The notes under the pieces are model-generated. The model searched no databases. It was given only the letters and a program-made list of their open reading frames with translations, and was not told the DNA's origin. Below, in pieces: positions 49,492 through 61,830 of a DNA stretch of 64,000 nt (within the stretch, counting starts at the first letter, position 1; each line of letters opens with the position of its first letter). This DNA is from Diatrype stigma (taxonomy: Eukaryota; Ascomycota; Sordariomycetes; Xylariales; Diatrypaceae). Location of the stretch: the NCBI GenBank assembly GCA_022225965.2, contig JAKJXP020000071.1, forward strand, positions 62,001-126,000. The letters are read 5' to 3'. The position numbers and the translations under genes are program-made.

Positions 49492-50379
49492 ATGGCCAAC
49501 CCGCGCGTCGAAGAGCTTCCCGACGAGGAGCCCAAGAAGACCACTGTCGAGGAGCACGAGGATGATGACAGCTCCGACTCCGAGATCGAGGCGGGCGAGG
49601 GCGGCCCCGCCGGCTCGTCTTCCATAATCCACTCCCGCAACGAGAAGAAGGCGCGCAAGGCCATCGAGAAGCTGCACCTGCAGCGTGTCCAGGGCATCAC
49701 CCGCGTCACCCTCCGCCGACCGAAGAACGTGAGTTACCAGCCAGATTCCTATCGTGGAATGCAAATGCAAATGCAAATGCGATAAGGAGGCATACATGCA
49801 TGCATGCAGGAGAGGGGCAAGAGCAAAATCATCGTCTAGTGTGGGCGCTTGCTTGGTCTTTTGCGTCATGTCACTTTGCATAACCCAGTAGATCTTGGTA
49901 CTGACGATTATCCATCTACAGATCCTGTTTGTCATCAACAACCCGGAAGTCTACAAGTCCCCCAACAGCAACACCTACATGTGAGCAGATCATACGCAAT
50001 GCAATGCAACGGGAAGTGGAGATTCTAACAGTGTTGCAGCGTCTTCGGTGAGGCTAAGATCGAGGATCTGAACTCTGCCGCTCAGCAAGCTGCCGCCCAG
50101 CAGCTCGCCCAGGCTGGTGGTGAGCACGACCACGACCATGACCACGACCACGCCGGCCACGACCACAGCCACGGCGAGCACAGCAAGGCTGTCGAGGCCG
50201 GCGAGGAGGCCAAGAAGGACGATGATGACGACGATGAGGAGGTCGATGCCGAGGGTCTGGAGGACAAGGATATCGAGCTGGTCCAGACCCAAGCTGGCGT
50301 AACTCGGAAGAAGGCGATCAAGGCCTTGAAAGAGAACGACAATGACATAGTCAACTCGATTATGGCCCTAAGCGTCTAA
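49492..50379 (+). CDS. egd2: Nascent polypeptide-associated complex subunit alpha
   Basis: NAC-alpha pairs with the beta subunit (Egd1/Btt1) at the ribosomal tunnel exit and guards nascent chains from mistargeting. Three exons (49492-49728, 49922-49980, 50040-50379) encode 211 aa. Introns of 193 and 59 bp have donors GTGAGT and GTGAGC and CAG acceptors. The NAC domain is evident: [20 protein letters not shown], then RRPKN joined to [14 protein letters not shown], then YI joined to [10 protein letters not shown]. The C-terminal UBA-like helix bundle is seen in [20 protein letters not shown] and the [10 protein letters not shown] ending. Between them, residues about 127-146 form a His/Asp-rich stretch of HD repeats, followed by an acidic run. 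Such a His-rich linker is, to my knowledge, seen in other filamentous fungal orthologues. No frameshift or truncation. Confidence 0.97.
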
Positions 50380-51160
50380 TCGAATTTCGGTCCGGACGTC
50401 GGTGGGTTTCAGTGTTAGAGACTAAGCTGTGGCCTTTGTAATGCGGCTACGGCATGGCGACAACAAGAAAAGCATGCATGACTAGGTTATGAAAACGGAT
50501 GGCAGGTTGCCTAGGTATCACGAATTAAAGAGCCATTCAAGACCTTCAAGAGGTAATCCTATGCGCTTTTGGTGGCCCAACTGCTTGATAGCATAGGGCA
50601 TCAGTGATAATCATCCACATAGCTAGTAGGTATAAAGCACTATGACTTCTTCGTAAGGTGTATATATTCATTCAATCCAGTAAAGCAAGCCAATGTCCCA
50701 CGCATAGGTGTACGTAAAAGTAATAATAATGATGTTCTGGCCACAGAAATTTCAAATCCGTCTCGAAGTTGTATTTATTCGTATTCCTCAAAGTATCGTT
50801 TACCGATGACTATCGCCCCCTTTATTCATTCCAACAGAGATCCGTCTAAGAGGGAAGAGCCCCGCCAGCCCGCGTCTTGCCGAAAATTTGGCGCTTTGGA
50901 GCTTTTCGACCTTGGTGCCAGAGTTCATACCTAGAAGTTACATACCCCCACATACACACCTACCTACCACGTGACCTCAAAGCCTCTAGGTCACGGGGTT
51001 TAGCACCTCCAAAACGCCGACATCTCCCGTCAAGCGTCAAGCGTCGCCCGTCAACCGTCAAGCCGAAGCAGCACCTGCACTTAGCATTTGCATTCTGTCG
51101 TGAATTGCTTCAGATCTCCACTCATTTTACCTCTCACCCAAAACCACATCACACCCAAAC
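50380..51160. other. Intergenic region between EGD2 and ATP7
   Basis: About 780 bp. No gene seen. A short CGTCAAG repeat lies near 51028-51062, just upstream of ATP7. Confidence 0.55.
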
Positions 51161-52322
51161 ATGGCCGCAGTAAGTTCAACCCCTTTCTTGAAGACTTGTC
51201 CCTGTACTTCAACATCACAATGAATCACCGTTCGATCCCGTCCGTCAATTGCCCCCATCAGCACCGAATGGCCTCCGGGGGAAGTAGTAGACCGGGAACA
51301 CGGGGCGAAACGAAGTAAAGTCCTTGAGCTAATTTCGTCCCCTCCTTCTTTTTCCGAACCGGCACGACAGTCCACACGAAGCGCAGCCCTCAAGGTCGAC
51401 TGGGCGCAGGTGACGACGTCGCTGGGCCTGCGGGGCCAGACGGCGGCGGCGCTGCAGGCGTTCAAGCAGCGCAACGAGACGGCGCGGCGCCGGCTGGCGG
51501 CGCTGCAGGAGCAGCCCACCACGGTCGACTTCGCCCGCTACAAGGCCACGCTGAAGAACCGCGCCATCGTCGACGAGGTCGAGCGCCGCCTCCGCGAGTT
51601 CAAGCCCGCCACCTACGACGTCCAGCGCCAGCTCAAGGCCATCGACGCCTTCGAGACCGAGGCCCTCCGCAACGCCGAGGAGGCCAAGCAGAAGGTCGAC
51701 CTCGAGATCAAGGACCTCCAGGCCACCCTGACCAACATCATCGAGGCCCGCCCCTTCGAAGACTGCACTGTGGTACGTGTGCCCTTTTGTCTCTGCGTTG
51801 TTTTTACATACTGGTACCCTACTGGCTGGAAGAACTGGAAGAAGAGGAAGAGAGGGATCAAGAAGGGGAAACAAAGAGACTGCCGGTCGTTATGTGGAAG
51901 ATGAAGGCCTGCAGCTGCCATCCACTCTTGCTGCTCCCCATGCTCCCATTGTCGTAGCCGGCACCGTGCCTTCGCCTGTGCTTGTGCCAATGGTGCAAAT
52001 ATGTGTATAGGCAATGGTGCTGGTTACGGTGCGAGTGCCGGGAGAGTCGTCGGGGTGGTAGTGTTCGTTGTGGTGGCGGTGATCAATCGCACGACAAGAA
52101 GGCTAACTCAGATTACAGGATGATATTCGTGCCGCCGAGCCAAGCATCGACGAGAAGACCGAGCTATTCCTGTCCAAGGGTCGCTGGGATGTCCCAGGAT
52201 ACAAGGTACGATACCCCCTCCCCCTTCCCCTACCGGGCCCGTGGGTGCCCTTCGACCACGCTTTTCTTTGCTAACAAGGTGTCACAAAACAGGAGAAATT
52301 CGGCGACCTCTCGCTGCTATAG
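51161..52322 (+). CDS. atp7: Mitochondrial ATP synthase subunit d
   Basis: A peripheral-stalk subunit of the F1Fo ATP synthase on the matrix side of the inner membrane. Four exons (51161-51169, 51371-51772, 52119-52205, 52293-52322) encode 175 aa, the usual length. Exon 1 is only ATG-GCC-GCA. Introns of 201, 346 and 87 bp have donors GTAAGT, GTACGT and GTACGA, all phase 0, with CAG acceptors. The spliced N-terminus is [17 protein letters not shown], followed by the long amphipathic helical region ([33 protein letters not shown]). RPFEDCTV is joined to [15 protein letters not shown]. The C-terminus runs [20 protein letters not shown], and the WDVPGYKEKFG block is diagnostic. Codon use is strongly GC-biased, fitting high expression. 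Confidence 0.95.
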
Positions 52323-53444
52323 ACAGCATCACCATCATCGTGCCACCGCATGCCGTTCCCTTTCCTTTGTGTACTCTAGCATTGTAGATAGCAAATCCAG
52401 GCGAGAGGAGGGGACGCAAGTGAAAATCAGAATCGCAAATATTATTCATCATCAGCTCTCATTGGGTGGTCAGCCCCGTGTCTATCGTGTCGGTGATCAC
52501 TAGGTTGCCCCCTACTGCCCACTTGGCCCATTTGCCCATTGGGCCAGGCTCGATCAGGCCTCTGCGTCGTGTCCCCCCACCCACATGCGGGAGCTACATT
52601 TCCCGTACGGCCATGTATGTGAACTATCGAGCGTAGCTGGTATCTCGCCAGTAGCTCTCGATGTATTAGACCACCGTGTGTGCGTACGCGAGGTCCTGTA
52701 GGTCATAGGAGTCCCGGGTTAGCATCGATCGAGGGAGACAAATGGCATACGTAGGTAGTAACTCGGCCATACGTATTGGTGGGTAAGTATCCTTGAAACC
52801 TGTCTTAGGCTTACGAGTTCCGATTTTCTCTGCCGAAACTTACGACGATAGCAGACCTTACGTAGCCTGGCCTAATCAAGCGAGGACTGCGGAATGAAGA
52901 AATACCAGCCTCGTTCTCCATTGTCCATCACGCTTCCTCCGTAGTCAAAGTCGGCTGGCTAGGTAGCTAGGTAAATACCAACCAGTAACGGGACCACGGG
53001 AGCGATTCTCTATGAGCGTGTAGGCTGTCGACCTCCCGACAACCCATCCCAGCTCCTAACACTTGGGTGGGTGGGTGAGTGGGTTGGTTGGTAGGTAGGT
53101 AGGTGCTTCCCCTGCACGCTAAACATACGATATCAACGTCGAAGCAAGCCTCCTCCAGAACTGCTACGGGCACGCTTTTTTGTTGCGAGGGCTGGGGACA
53201 GACAAGCGTCTATCCAGCAACTGTCGACTAGAGATCTGGAAGTCTGAAGCTCCCTCCGCCTTGCCCAATGGCAGTGCTCACCTGCTCTTGGTCAGCTCTC
53301 CCTGGCTCGACGGTATTTGGTCAACAGCACTGCACTTTCTAGCGCAACGCTTGTCTAAGGAAGCTACAGATGGATCCCATCGCCAGTGAAAGTCAGAAGT
53401 CTGGCTAATATGCAGCTGGCGAGCTCCGGTCATGAGGATCGAGC

Positions 53445-53454
53445 TACCTAGGTA
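53445..53454. repeat. TACCTAGGTA palindrome
   Basis: Exact copy, intergenic. Confidence 0.85.
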
Positions 53455-54766
53455 CTGTCATGGCGCCTAATGGCAGCTGGTGCACCCCGTTCACTATGCC
53501 GAAAGAAGGAGCAACTCACTGAACGAGCGAGCCCCTGAGATTTCGTCCCGGCTGATAGACTCACGTCACAAAGTCATTTGTTCGTATACTGGCCTATGTA
53601 CCCAAGGCCACACAACATCGGGAGATTTCCCCAAGGGCCGGTTAGGTGGGAGTGGCGTTCGGGTTCAAGCCCGAGCCCGGGCCCTCCAGTGATTTACCTA
53701 CAGGCTGAAGACATTGTCGACGAAGCACACGCCGAAAAGAAGCCTCTTTGATATCTAGCTAGAGCCATATCTCTTTTTGTCAAATCCCATCCCATCCAAT
53801 CCTCGTTTTGTGGCAAGGGGGCCCGGGGGTGAAGTGGATGGGGTGGTGGAAGAAGTGTCTGAGGATGGGGGATGGAGGAGTTGTCAACTTGTACCACCAG
53901 CAGAACCGTTAATAATTACCATCCCGACCTCTATGATGTAAGCTGGCGAGGCCGTTCCCGGCTTGGAGGTTACTATACTATAATTGTTCTGGGGGCAACG
54001 TTAGAGACATTAATGCCGTAAGGAGTCTTAGCACCACAGAGATCTGAACTTCGCGCCCCCTAACCATCCTCGGCCCGCCCTTCCCCTTTTTTCTAGAATA
54101 TATCTTATATAGCAGCAGCAGGTACTACATTGATTTCAGCAAAAGACTGCGAGGTTACATTTTACATAGTTCCTTATCATAGGTATTTCCTTTTCCCTTA
54201 TATTCGTCTTCCAAAGACAAGACCCCCAAGGAAATAAGGTTGCCTGGTCCATGTTGCCATTTGTCTGAGCCTTTTGCGGTTTATTACACACAGGGTGGAG
54301 CTACCCAAGCAAATCCGGTGATGTTCTTGACTGCCACAAGGTTGAATTAACCCTGTTGCCTTTGACCGTTTCTTGCTTTGGTTGTTCTGGTGTGATGTGC
54401 TACCACTGCACCAACCTGACTTTTATTATTGGAAGACTGACTTCCTAATCGTATTTATATTGGAGGAACCTGTAGAGCTTGGACCTCTGGTAATGATACC
54501 TACACTCGGATAACTGTTCAGGTACATGTCTAGTCATCTTAATGGTAGTCATGTCTATCTGACAAACCGTACCCCTGGAATCCCAACATCAAGCTTGGAC
54601 CGGTGCACATGGAACCACACTGGCTTCGGTAATAGCACCCTCGCTATGTTCAATACGTTGGATATATTGACAGTGGGCTCTTCTAGCCAAAACGGCAGAT
54701 TTCAGCTATCGTAAAAGGGCTGTTGCAAGTACATTGTGTTTCAAGGTCAATATGAAATGCAGGATT

Positions 54767-54796
54767 CTGACTGACTGACTGACTGACTGACTGACA
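54767..54796. repeat. CTGA/GACT microsatellite
   Basis: About seven uninterrupted CTGA units. Confidence 0.9.
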
Positions 54797-55238
54797 GGCT
54801 AGTTTCATACTAATCGGAGCAAAGGTGATAGAAACAGTTGGCTCGGTTCTTATTAATTTGCAATACATCCCGTAGCATCTCCCCATTTAAAATGGTTATT
54901 ACCTCAGCTCGAAAGAGTCCCTCATATTCTCAAGCAAGTAGCCTGGCCAATCGCAGATATAGGGGTATGCCCAAGCGACAGAACTCCTAGTATGAGAAGC
55001 AAAAGCGCTATGTAGTAGATCCCAAGGATAACTCTCCGCCAATGCAAATCTGAGAGCAACAAGCAATCTTTAGCGCCATGTACGAGGCACCCCTAAAGTC
55101 CACCCTCTAGGCATCTGAACTCCAATCTCCATCATCGTGTAAGGAGCGGCGGAAGACAAAGCACAGGCCTGGACTCCAGGCCATGATGTCGATGTTTGTC
55201 GCGTATCAACTAAAGTGCGGGCAAGGGTTGAAGTTGCA

Positions 55239-57453
55239 TCAAGACCAATTGAGGTTTATGCCGATCCGAGTCCATTCGTCCACAGCCGAGAGACTGCTTT
55301 CCGCTGGATCGGTCTCCTGAGGCCAATGTGGAGGATCGCATGAGGCATACTTGCGCCTAGTATCGGTTTCTAGCTCCCTTCGGCAGATCTCGATACCCAG
55401 TTCCCATCGTTTCGTGAGATGTTTCTTCCGCTGGGAGAAGGTCATCGCAAGTAGGTCTTCTTCGTCAGAGAAGATAGACTCCAGATTTTCTACCTCCTTT
55501 GCGTTTTTCTCTGTCGCCCGCTCCAACTCGATTTCTTGTCTCTCCAACAGTTCTTCGAGAGCCTTGGCTTGTCGATCCCGCATCACATTGATCTTTGCCT
55601 GGTGTAGCTGCTGCATGTTCTTCTCGAGAGCGTATTGCTGGTCAAGTTCGCGCAGATCTCTCTCGGTCACAACACGAGATGGCATATCCTCGCCAGGTTG
55701 TTTACCAGTACAGTAGGCCTCCATATGCTTCAGCCGAATACGTACGTTCTTTTCGCTCTGCTCAAGTGTCGCATGTAGTTCCATTTCTGCGGCGACTTGT
55801 CGATCTTCCAGATTAGCAGCTGTCTTTGCGTGCCGGTCTTTCATCTTCTCGGTCGCAGCCGATTGCCTTTCGACGAGGGCCAGCTTCTGCTGCGCATGCC
55901 GTGCATACATCAGCCATCTGGATCTCCGCTCAAACAAGCAGAACCGTTCCTTCTCTTTCTCCTGCTCGATTTGTAACGAGTGGAATCGCGGAGACCTCTG
56001 CGCCCGCTCCTCGGCCGCGATTCTTTCAGCAGCCTCTCTAGCAGCCTGTTTCTGTTTGGCAGTCTCTTCTGCCTCGAGCGCCGCGATACGTTGCTGTTCC
56101 TCCCGCCGCCGCCGTTCCATTTCAACTTCGCCGTTACAGAAGTTGGGACAGCCTCTTTGCAGGTCCCAGACTGCACCGCAAATATAGCAGAATTGTGCCT
56201 TACATCGACACGTCATATGTGTACAGCCTTGAGTGAGCTCAACGAGCGTTCGGCACTTGTAGCATCTCCTCCATCCCGACTTTTCCCCCATCTTTAGGAC
56301 GGTATCCAATTCCCAATCTTCAGGGCAGTCTTGCCCTATAGGGTGCGCACCTCCTTTACAAGTAAGGCAGACACGCGTTCTGCACGCCCGGCAAGCGGTT
56401 TCAAAGGGATGCTTAGGGTCAACCTTATTTCGAGGCGGAATGAAGTCCCCGCACTCCGGGTTAGAACAAAAGACTCGTTTCTCCCAGGGTGTGCTAAACT
56501 GCAACACTGCCTTGAGGAAACTGGCTTGCTCCTCGCGTGGCAGAACCGATCTTATGATTGGACTTGGTATCGGCTGCGTGCAACATCGTGGGGGCATCTT
56601 CGTTTCGTCGGTTGTGGCCTGGTTGACCATAATCCGTAAGCACCCGGCGCAATAGCTGTGACCACATGGTAACCTGAGTATAGAATCTTCGGGCGCAAAG
56701 TCTTCTGTACAGGCACTACAACGACTATTCTAGGGTTAGCGTCCTCGAGACCTGATATAGACTGGTTCAGACAAACATTAAAGACACCTGAGATATCGGT
56801 AAGGATCTCCGCTTGCGCCGGATCTTAGATAATCCATGCCTTATGCTGAACAAGCGTCTTCGTGTGCCAGCATTGAAGATACTCGGGGTATAGTCCATTT
56901 CGAGGGACGTCACCGAACTCAACTTGGATCGCTTGAAATCCGGATCGATTTCGGCGAGATAATTGTCGTAATGGTCGAAGGTAATAGCTTTAGATCGTTT
57001 TCTCGACAGAAAACGCCCGCTTGGTTCTAAGGGCGCTTCTTTAGCTGGCGGCGAAGTTGGTGATAATGGCGAAGATGGTGACGACGGTGACGGCGGTGAC
57101 GATGGCGACGATGGCGATGATGGTGACGACGGCGATGTTGGTGGTGTACTTGACGAGTCTTCGGAGCCCGTCACTGCGGTTCGCGTGTGGCTAGTGTCTA
57201 GCGTCGCGCTCGACTCGGTGCCCAAAGTATTGCGCTTGTCAGCCGTCGAGACATCGGCAGACGTCCTTGAAACCGGAATGCCTAAGCTGGTAGCTCTGGC
57301 GATTAAGCTTTCGAGATACGACTCAAAACTGTGGGTAGGAAGGTGCAAGACTTGGCTCATATATTCTTTTTCATCAAGCTCAGGCAGCATGTTCTTAGCT
57401 GGGGGTTGCGCCATGTCTGTAAGAGGAGGCGTTTGCACAGACACAGCAGCCAT
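55239..57453 (-). CDS. RBR-type (RING-IBR-RING) E3 ubiquitin ligase
   Basis: RBR ligases take ubiquitin from an E2 onto a RING2 cysteine before passing it to substrate. Exon 1 (57453-56788) and exon 2 (56729-55239) flank a 58-bp phase-0 intron (donor GTGTCT, branch GCTAAC, acceptor TAG), giving 718 aa. Residues 1-222 are Ser/Pro-rich with an SSP repeat (about 105-135) and a basic end. RING1 begins right after the splice (C226, C229, C244, H246, C249, C252). The IBR follows from about 310 (CSNPEC, then CRACRTRVCLTC). RING2 reads CYKC, TQGCTHMTCRC, FCYIC; its C391 in GCTHM aligns with the catalytic cysteine and is intact. About 280 C-terminal residues are Arg/Glu/Gln-rich and probably coiled coil. 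I chose ATG 57453 because the codon before it is GTG. The substrate is unknown. Confidence 0.9.
57056..57145. repeat. GACGGTGAC-type trinucleotide/nonamer repeat inside the RBR gene
   Basis: A run of GGTGACGAC/GGCGACGAT variants encodes the Ser-Ser-Pro repeat of the RBR protein on the minus strand. Confidence 0.85.
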
Positions 57454-58226
57454 CACGATGCTGGGACATCCAGTTCAGCAAAACCGCATTGCTTGAAATC
57501 AACCGGGGTCCAGGTTGTTGGGAATCCCTCAAAAGAGTCTCTTCCTCGTCGTATGTTGAATTTACTGGGGTTGCTGTGATATATATCTAGTACAGTAGTG
57601 GTGGATCGATCGTGCTGTACTTTATTGCCGGAAAGGAAACTAAGTGGGATGATATACTGTAATGGGAAAAGAGAAGACCGGCTTCCTAGCACTGCCTATT
57701 AGCTAATTTCCGATACACTTCAATCAATCCCATTGAACATATCGCTGTTGAAGTTGGCGGCAAGGAACTGAAGCGTTGATATTTCCGGGTGATGATGGTG
57801 ATGACGGTGTTGGCGAAATGTGGAGAATCTGGTGGCTTGGTTTGGGGGATGCCGAATGTTGAATGTCGTTTGTGTTTGCCTGCTTGCCCGTGCTAACCAG
57901 TGACAATTCCATCCAGTTTGGTTCTATCTCTCGTTCCGGTCGTAGATTAATGCGTAACTTCTGTGCGACCGCTCAACGAATTCATCAATTTCGAATACTT
58001 GGGACTTGGGAATGTAAAAGACGGGCAAGAATCATATCAAGTGAACGGCTTCAATAGATAATAGAAACAGATGCCTGTATATATCCTGATATGGTACAGA
58101 ACACGGTCGAGAGAGGATATAACTAATCAGGGGAAGATGATAAGAGACAAGAAGTGGTTTGCTTGCGTTTGGGTCTTACTATTAGGCCTCGGCCCTGTCG
58201 TTGGAGGGATGGGATGCTACCTGGGC

Positions 58227-58270
58227 TTGCTCGGAGGCTACTCGGAGGCTGCTCAGAGGCTGCTCAGAGG
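58227..58270. repeat. Tandem 11-bp repeat
   Basis: Four near-identical head-to-tail units of the type GCT(C/A)CTCGGAG / GCTGCTCAGAG. Confidence 0.8.
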
Positions 58271-59797
58271 TAGGCCGCAGGTACTTGCGTCTAACTAGGT
58301 GGTAGGCCGGCAGGGCTATAGGATGGCAGGTGGGATAGAGGTAAGGTAGGGTAGGGGTAAGCACCTAGGCAGGGAGATGGTGGGGGGAGGGAAGGCCCAG
58401 CTGCATGCACCTAGGCTGCAAGTGCGTTTGGTGTCAAATCCATGGATGCCCGTGGTGCCCAGGTGCGGATGAGATCATCTGCCTACCTACAGGCTACAGG
58501 TAGGTGCATTGCACTTGCACCTGCACTTGCACTTGCAGCGTAGTCGGGTACAAGACAATTCCAACCTGGACCTCCCCCGTTCCCAGTTCTTGGACTTGAC
58601 CAATTGGGCCAGCTAATGTCCCGTCTGAGAGATCGGAACGGGAACTATACGACTAGGTATTGCTGTCGCCGTTGCACAGGTCCTGTAGGCCAATAACGGG
58701 CTCTCCCGCAGTTCCAGGAAAATAGCCGAAATATGTGATCGTTTGCTGGCGGGTCCGTGTGACGAGGCGAGGTGTGAAGGTACTATAGTATGCACAAGAC
58801 AAATAGAGCATTGGGCATTGGATGAGGTGGTATGTGAATGATCGTGAGGCAACAGAGCGGGGGCCATATGAGAGGTAACTAAGGTAGGACCTTATCACCC
58901 CTCACTGCTCCATTATAGGGACCACTAGGTCTTGATTGACTCTTGAGGTTGGAAATGTGACCTTGGGGCCGAAGCCAAGAAGGCCACTTCTTGGAAATGG
59001 GGGCGTGCAAAGCATGAAGAGGAGAAGATGCCACTTACAGGTTGTTTACTGGTGATGATATACTGCATGTGTTGACTGAGATCTCTGGCAGCCCGGGGAG
59101 GCAGAGAGGAGTAGTTGTTGGAGAGCAATGGCGGCACCTGCAGTATACTATGTGCCAACCTATACTTGCTGATGTTGAGACGAGACTGCCGACGTCGTTC
59201 CACCCAGAGTTGAAGTTCCTTGTCGCTGGCTGCAGGTGTTTGAAGGGATGGATGGTCATGTACGATAAGGTTGTCAACCCCCCCACACCCCCTGCCTCCC
59301 TAGACCAAACGTCATTCACAAGTGGAGCCCATAAAGCTAGGGTAGCAGCTGCTGGGACGGGGAAGTCTGCCACCTTATGGCCTATCAGAGCTGCGGACAG
59401 CCTGCTGTGAAGAAACTTAAACACTGGAAGTTCACATGAACTCCTCGTCGGTACTTTACACTGAACCCGAAGGAGGGAAAGTCCGAAAGAGTTCGATGAA
59501 GATTGCAATGCAACACCCAATGAGGTCCGCTCATTACGTTTACTCCCAACCTTGGTGCGGTTATCTATCTACCTTGTTGACCCGCCCTCATCCAGCATGA
59601 TGAGCTGTTTAAGGTTATAAGGACACGAACCCATCAACATTGCCCTGGACAACCGCTTTTCCTACTCACTCACGTTGTACAGAAGTGATTACCTACTTTC
59701 CCTTGCCAGCCCTTGCCATTGTTGCCAAAAGACGCCGCGGCCGCGCCGCCGACGGGCTTACCGATCGCACTAGCGGCAGCCTTATTAGACTACCCCG

Positions 59798-59807
59798 TAC
59801 CTAGGTA
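59798..59807. repeat. TACCTAGGTA palindrome
   Basis: Exact copy, intergenic. Confidence 0.85.
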
Positions 59808-61830
59808 GCTGCCGTCTATTTTCGGGTACCCAGGTATCAATGATCAATAGAGGGGCTGAGGGGTTCACTTCACCGGATCCACTGGTTGCCCCAGCGGGTG
59901 CCATGGCCCATGACTGCATTGCTGCCAGCATTGCTGCTGCATGTATGATCTCAACCCGTCCGTCCGCCCGTGGTGGCAGGGTGCGTGGATGAGTGGCACC
60001 ACTCTGCTACTGTGCCTAGGTATGTAATGGCATGTTGTGAATGTCCCTTTGTTGGATGGATGCTGGATACAGATTATCTTGGAATATAGGAATATGCGCA
60101 GATCTGTACTATGTAGCAAGAGGAATGCACCTTTCATACAAGTTCAGCTCAACAGCAAGGAAGTAAAGAAAAAAATAAAAAATAAAAAAACTCGCTTAGT
60201 CTTCTCATACCTGTCTTACCAAGCAAGACCGACAGTATATAGATACTTACAGGTCGCCGACTACTTTGTAATCGTCTCAACTCGGCCTCTTCACGGACCT
60301 GAATCCCCCCTTGCACCAGAGCTCGAAGCCTTGCCGGAATCCTAGAATTCCGAGTACATGAACATAACTCGAGGTATTGAAGCACTTTTAAGCACCAACA
60401 CAAGTTGCCGGTACGTAATAGTGCAGGGGACGTAAAGATCAACTCGCGTGGATCCGTATTGTTGTACATACATACATGCATACATGTACATGCCTCGTAG
60501 ATCTTCACCGAATGCCAAGTAACCTAGAGGCTTAGTTCGGTGTTAAAATGCCTCCCTTAACTCCACCCACTCCCTAACCAACTGCAATTACTAACCTCTT
60601 ACCTATACCAAGGTACCTATATTCAAGGGGGGATATTCGGAAGGGAATATTCAAAAGGGACATCTAGGGTGCTCGATCCGGGTTAGTATATCAGCGCGCT
60701 CTTAGTCAATGTGAGAGCCTGTTGCGAGACAAGGCTGTACTATAAGCAAATGGAAAAGCAACATAGGGAATTTGGCCTCTCGAGGAGATCGCGAAGCCTT
60801 TCGGTGAGTATCCTGGGGAAGTCTGATATGAAAGACTAGCAACCGAACGCCATGCCCTTTTGAAGGACACTCGTCAGGGAGCAAGGGCAAGCGTTCTGCG
60901 TGCTTGTAATGTTCGCGTACCCCCCTTGAGGTAGGTACTGTCTACAAACACCGATGCTTTCACCGCGGTGCTGACGACCGACTTTCAGGTTGGCTACGAA
61001 CGCTCTTCAACCCACAGGGTTCAATATACCCTTGGGTGTAAGGCCCACGTCAGACCAACATCATAGGATGCATCTACCTACCTAGGCAGGTAGTACCAAG
61101 CTGGAACCACGCCTGCTACAGAGGCGTGACCTGGGCATAATACCTACCAAAGACCCATGCATACCAGATGTCTAGGTGAGAAAAGCAATCTCTCATGGGT
61201 CGCGATCGTGAACCAACTCCCACCATACGTTGCTTTTTGATGCTGCAATTTGCCGGGTCTCAGAGCTGTCCCATCTTAGGAAGCCTTTTTCTCTGCCTCA
61301 GTATCTATTTCACCAGTCTCTATGAAGATACTCCTGCAAAAAAAAACCCTTTTTGTTCGTGTATGTAGTCATTTCTCAAGCCTGTTATTGTGCTACTATG
61401 TAAAAGTCAATAGGCCGGGCAAGAACGACTCTGGAAAGCCAAAGATTCGAGAAGCGAAGATGCCAGGTAACATCGATTATCGATTGATCGTAGGCCCTTT
61501 CCTGAGGCGCGACAATATAATGGCTTGTTGTGATGACTTACATCTGGTCTTCTTTCTTGAGAATATACAGAAATAATCCATCCATATTATTCCACTAGTA
61601 TCCAGCCAAGTTCATGAAACAGCTCTTCTTCACTATACAGCTATGCGGTCAAGCAGCCAATAACCTTGCCCAGGATCGTTCATATCAATGAGAGCCGTCG
61701 GCGGAAGATCCATTGATACTTCATTAACACACACCTACCCTTAAGGCTAGCAGCGCTATTCCCAGAACGACGACGACATCAATAACAGCAGCGGCGGCAG
61801 CAGCAGCAGCAGCAGCAACACATGTGCTAG

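Larger units (their letters stand above)
52323..55238. other. Gene-poor region (about 2.9 kb)
   Basis: No confident gene. It contains GGGT/GGTA-type simple repeats near 53065-53105, one TACCTAGGTA palindrome and a TGAC microsatellite. Open frames at 54430-54714 read like a fragmentary secreted protein and are discussed under findings. Confidence 0.5.
57454..61830. other. Gene-poor region (about 4.4 kb)
   Basis: No confident gene. Simple repeats include an 11-bp GCTCGGAGGCT-type array (58227-58270) and TGCACT units (58505-58545). Overlapping open frames near 59035-59520 on opposite strands have no motif and neither is preferred. An AGC run (61790-61816) lies just before the next gene. Confidence 0.5.

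Noticed and set aside
53640..53700. Second possible tRNA T-arm (GGTTCAAGCCC)
   Set aside because: The stem does not pair properly around a 7-nt loop, and no D or anticodon arm lies upstream.
59035..59520. Overlapping ORFs of 122 and 161 codons on opposite strands
   Set aside because: Neither shows a motif, coding bias or splice context that would favour it.
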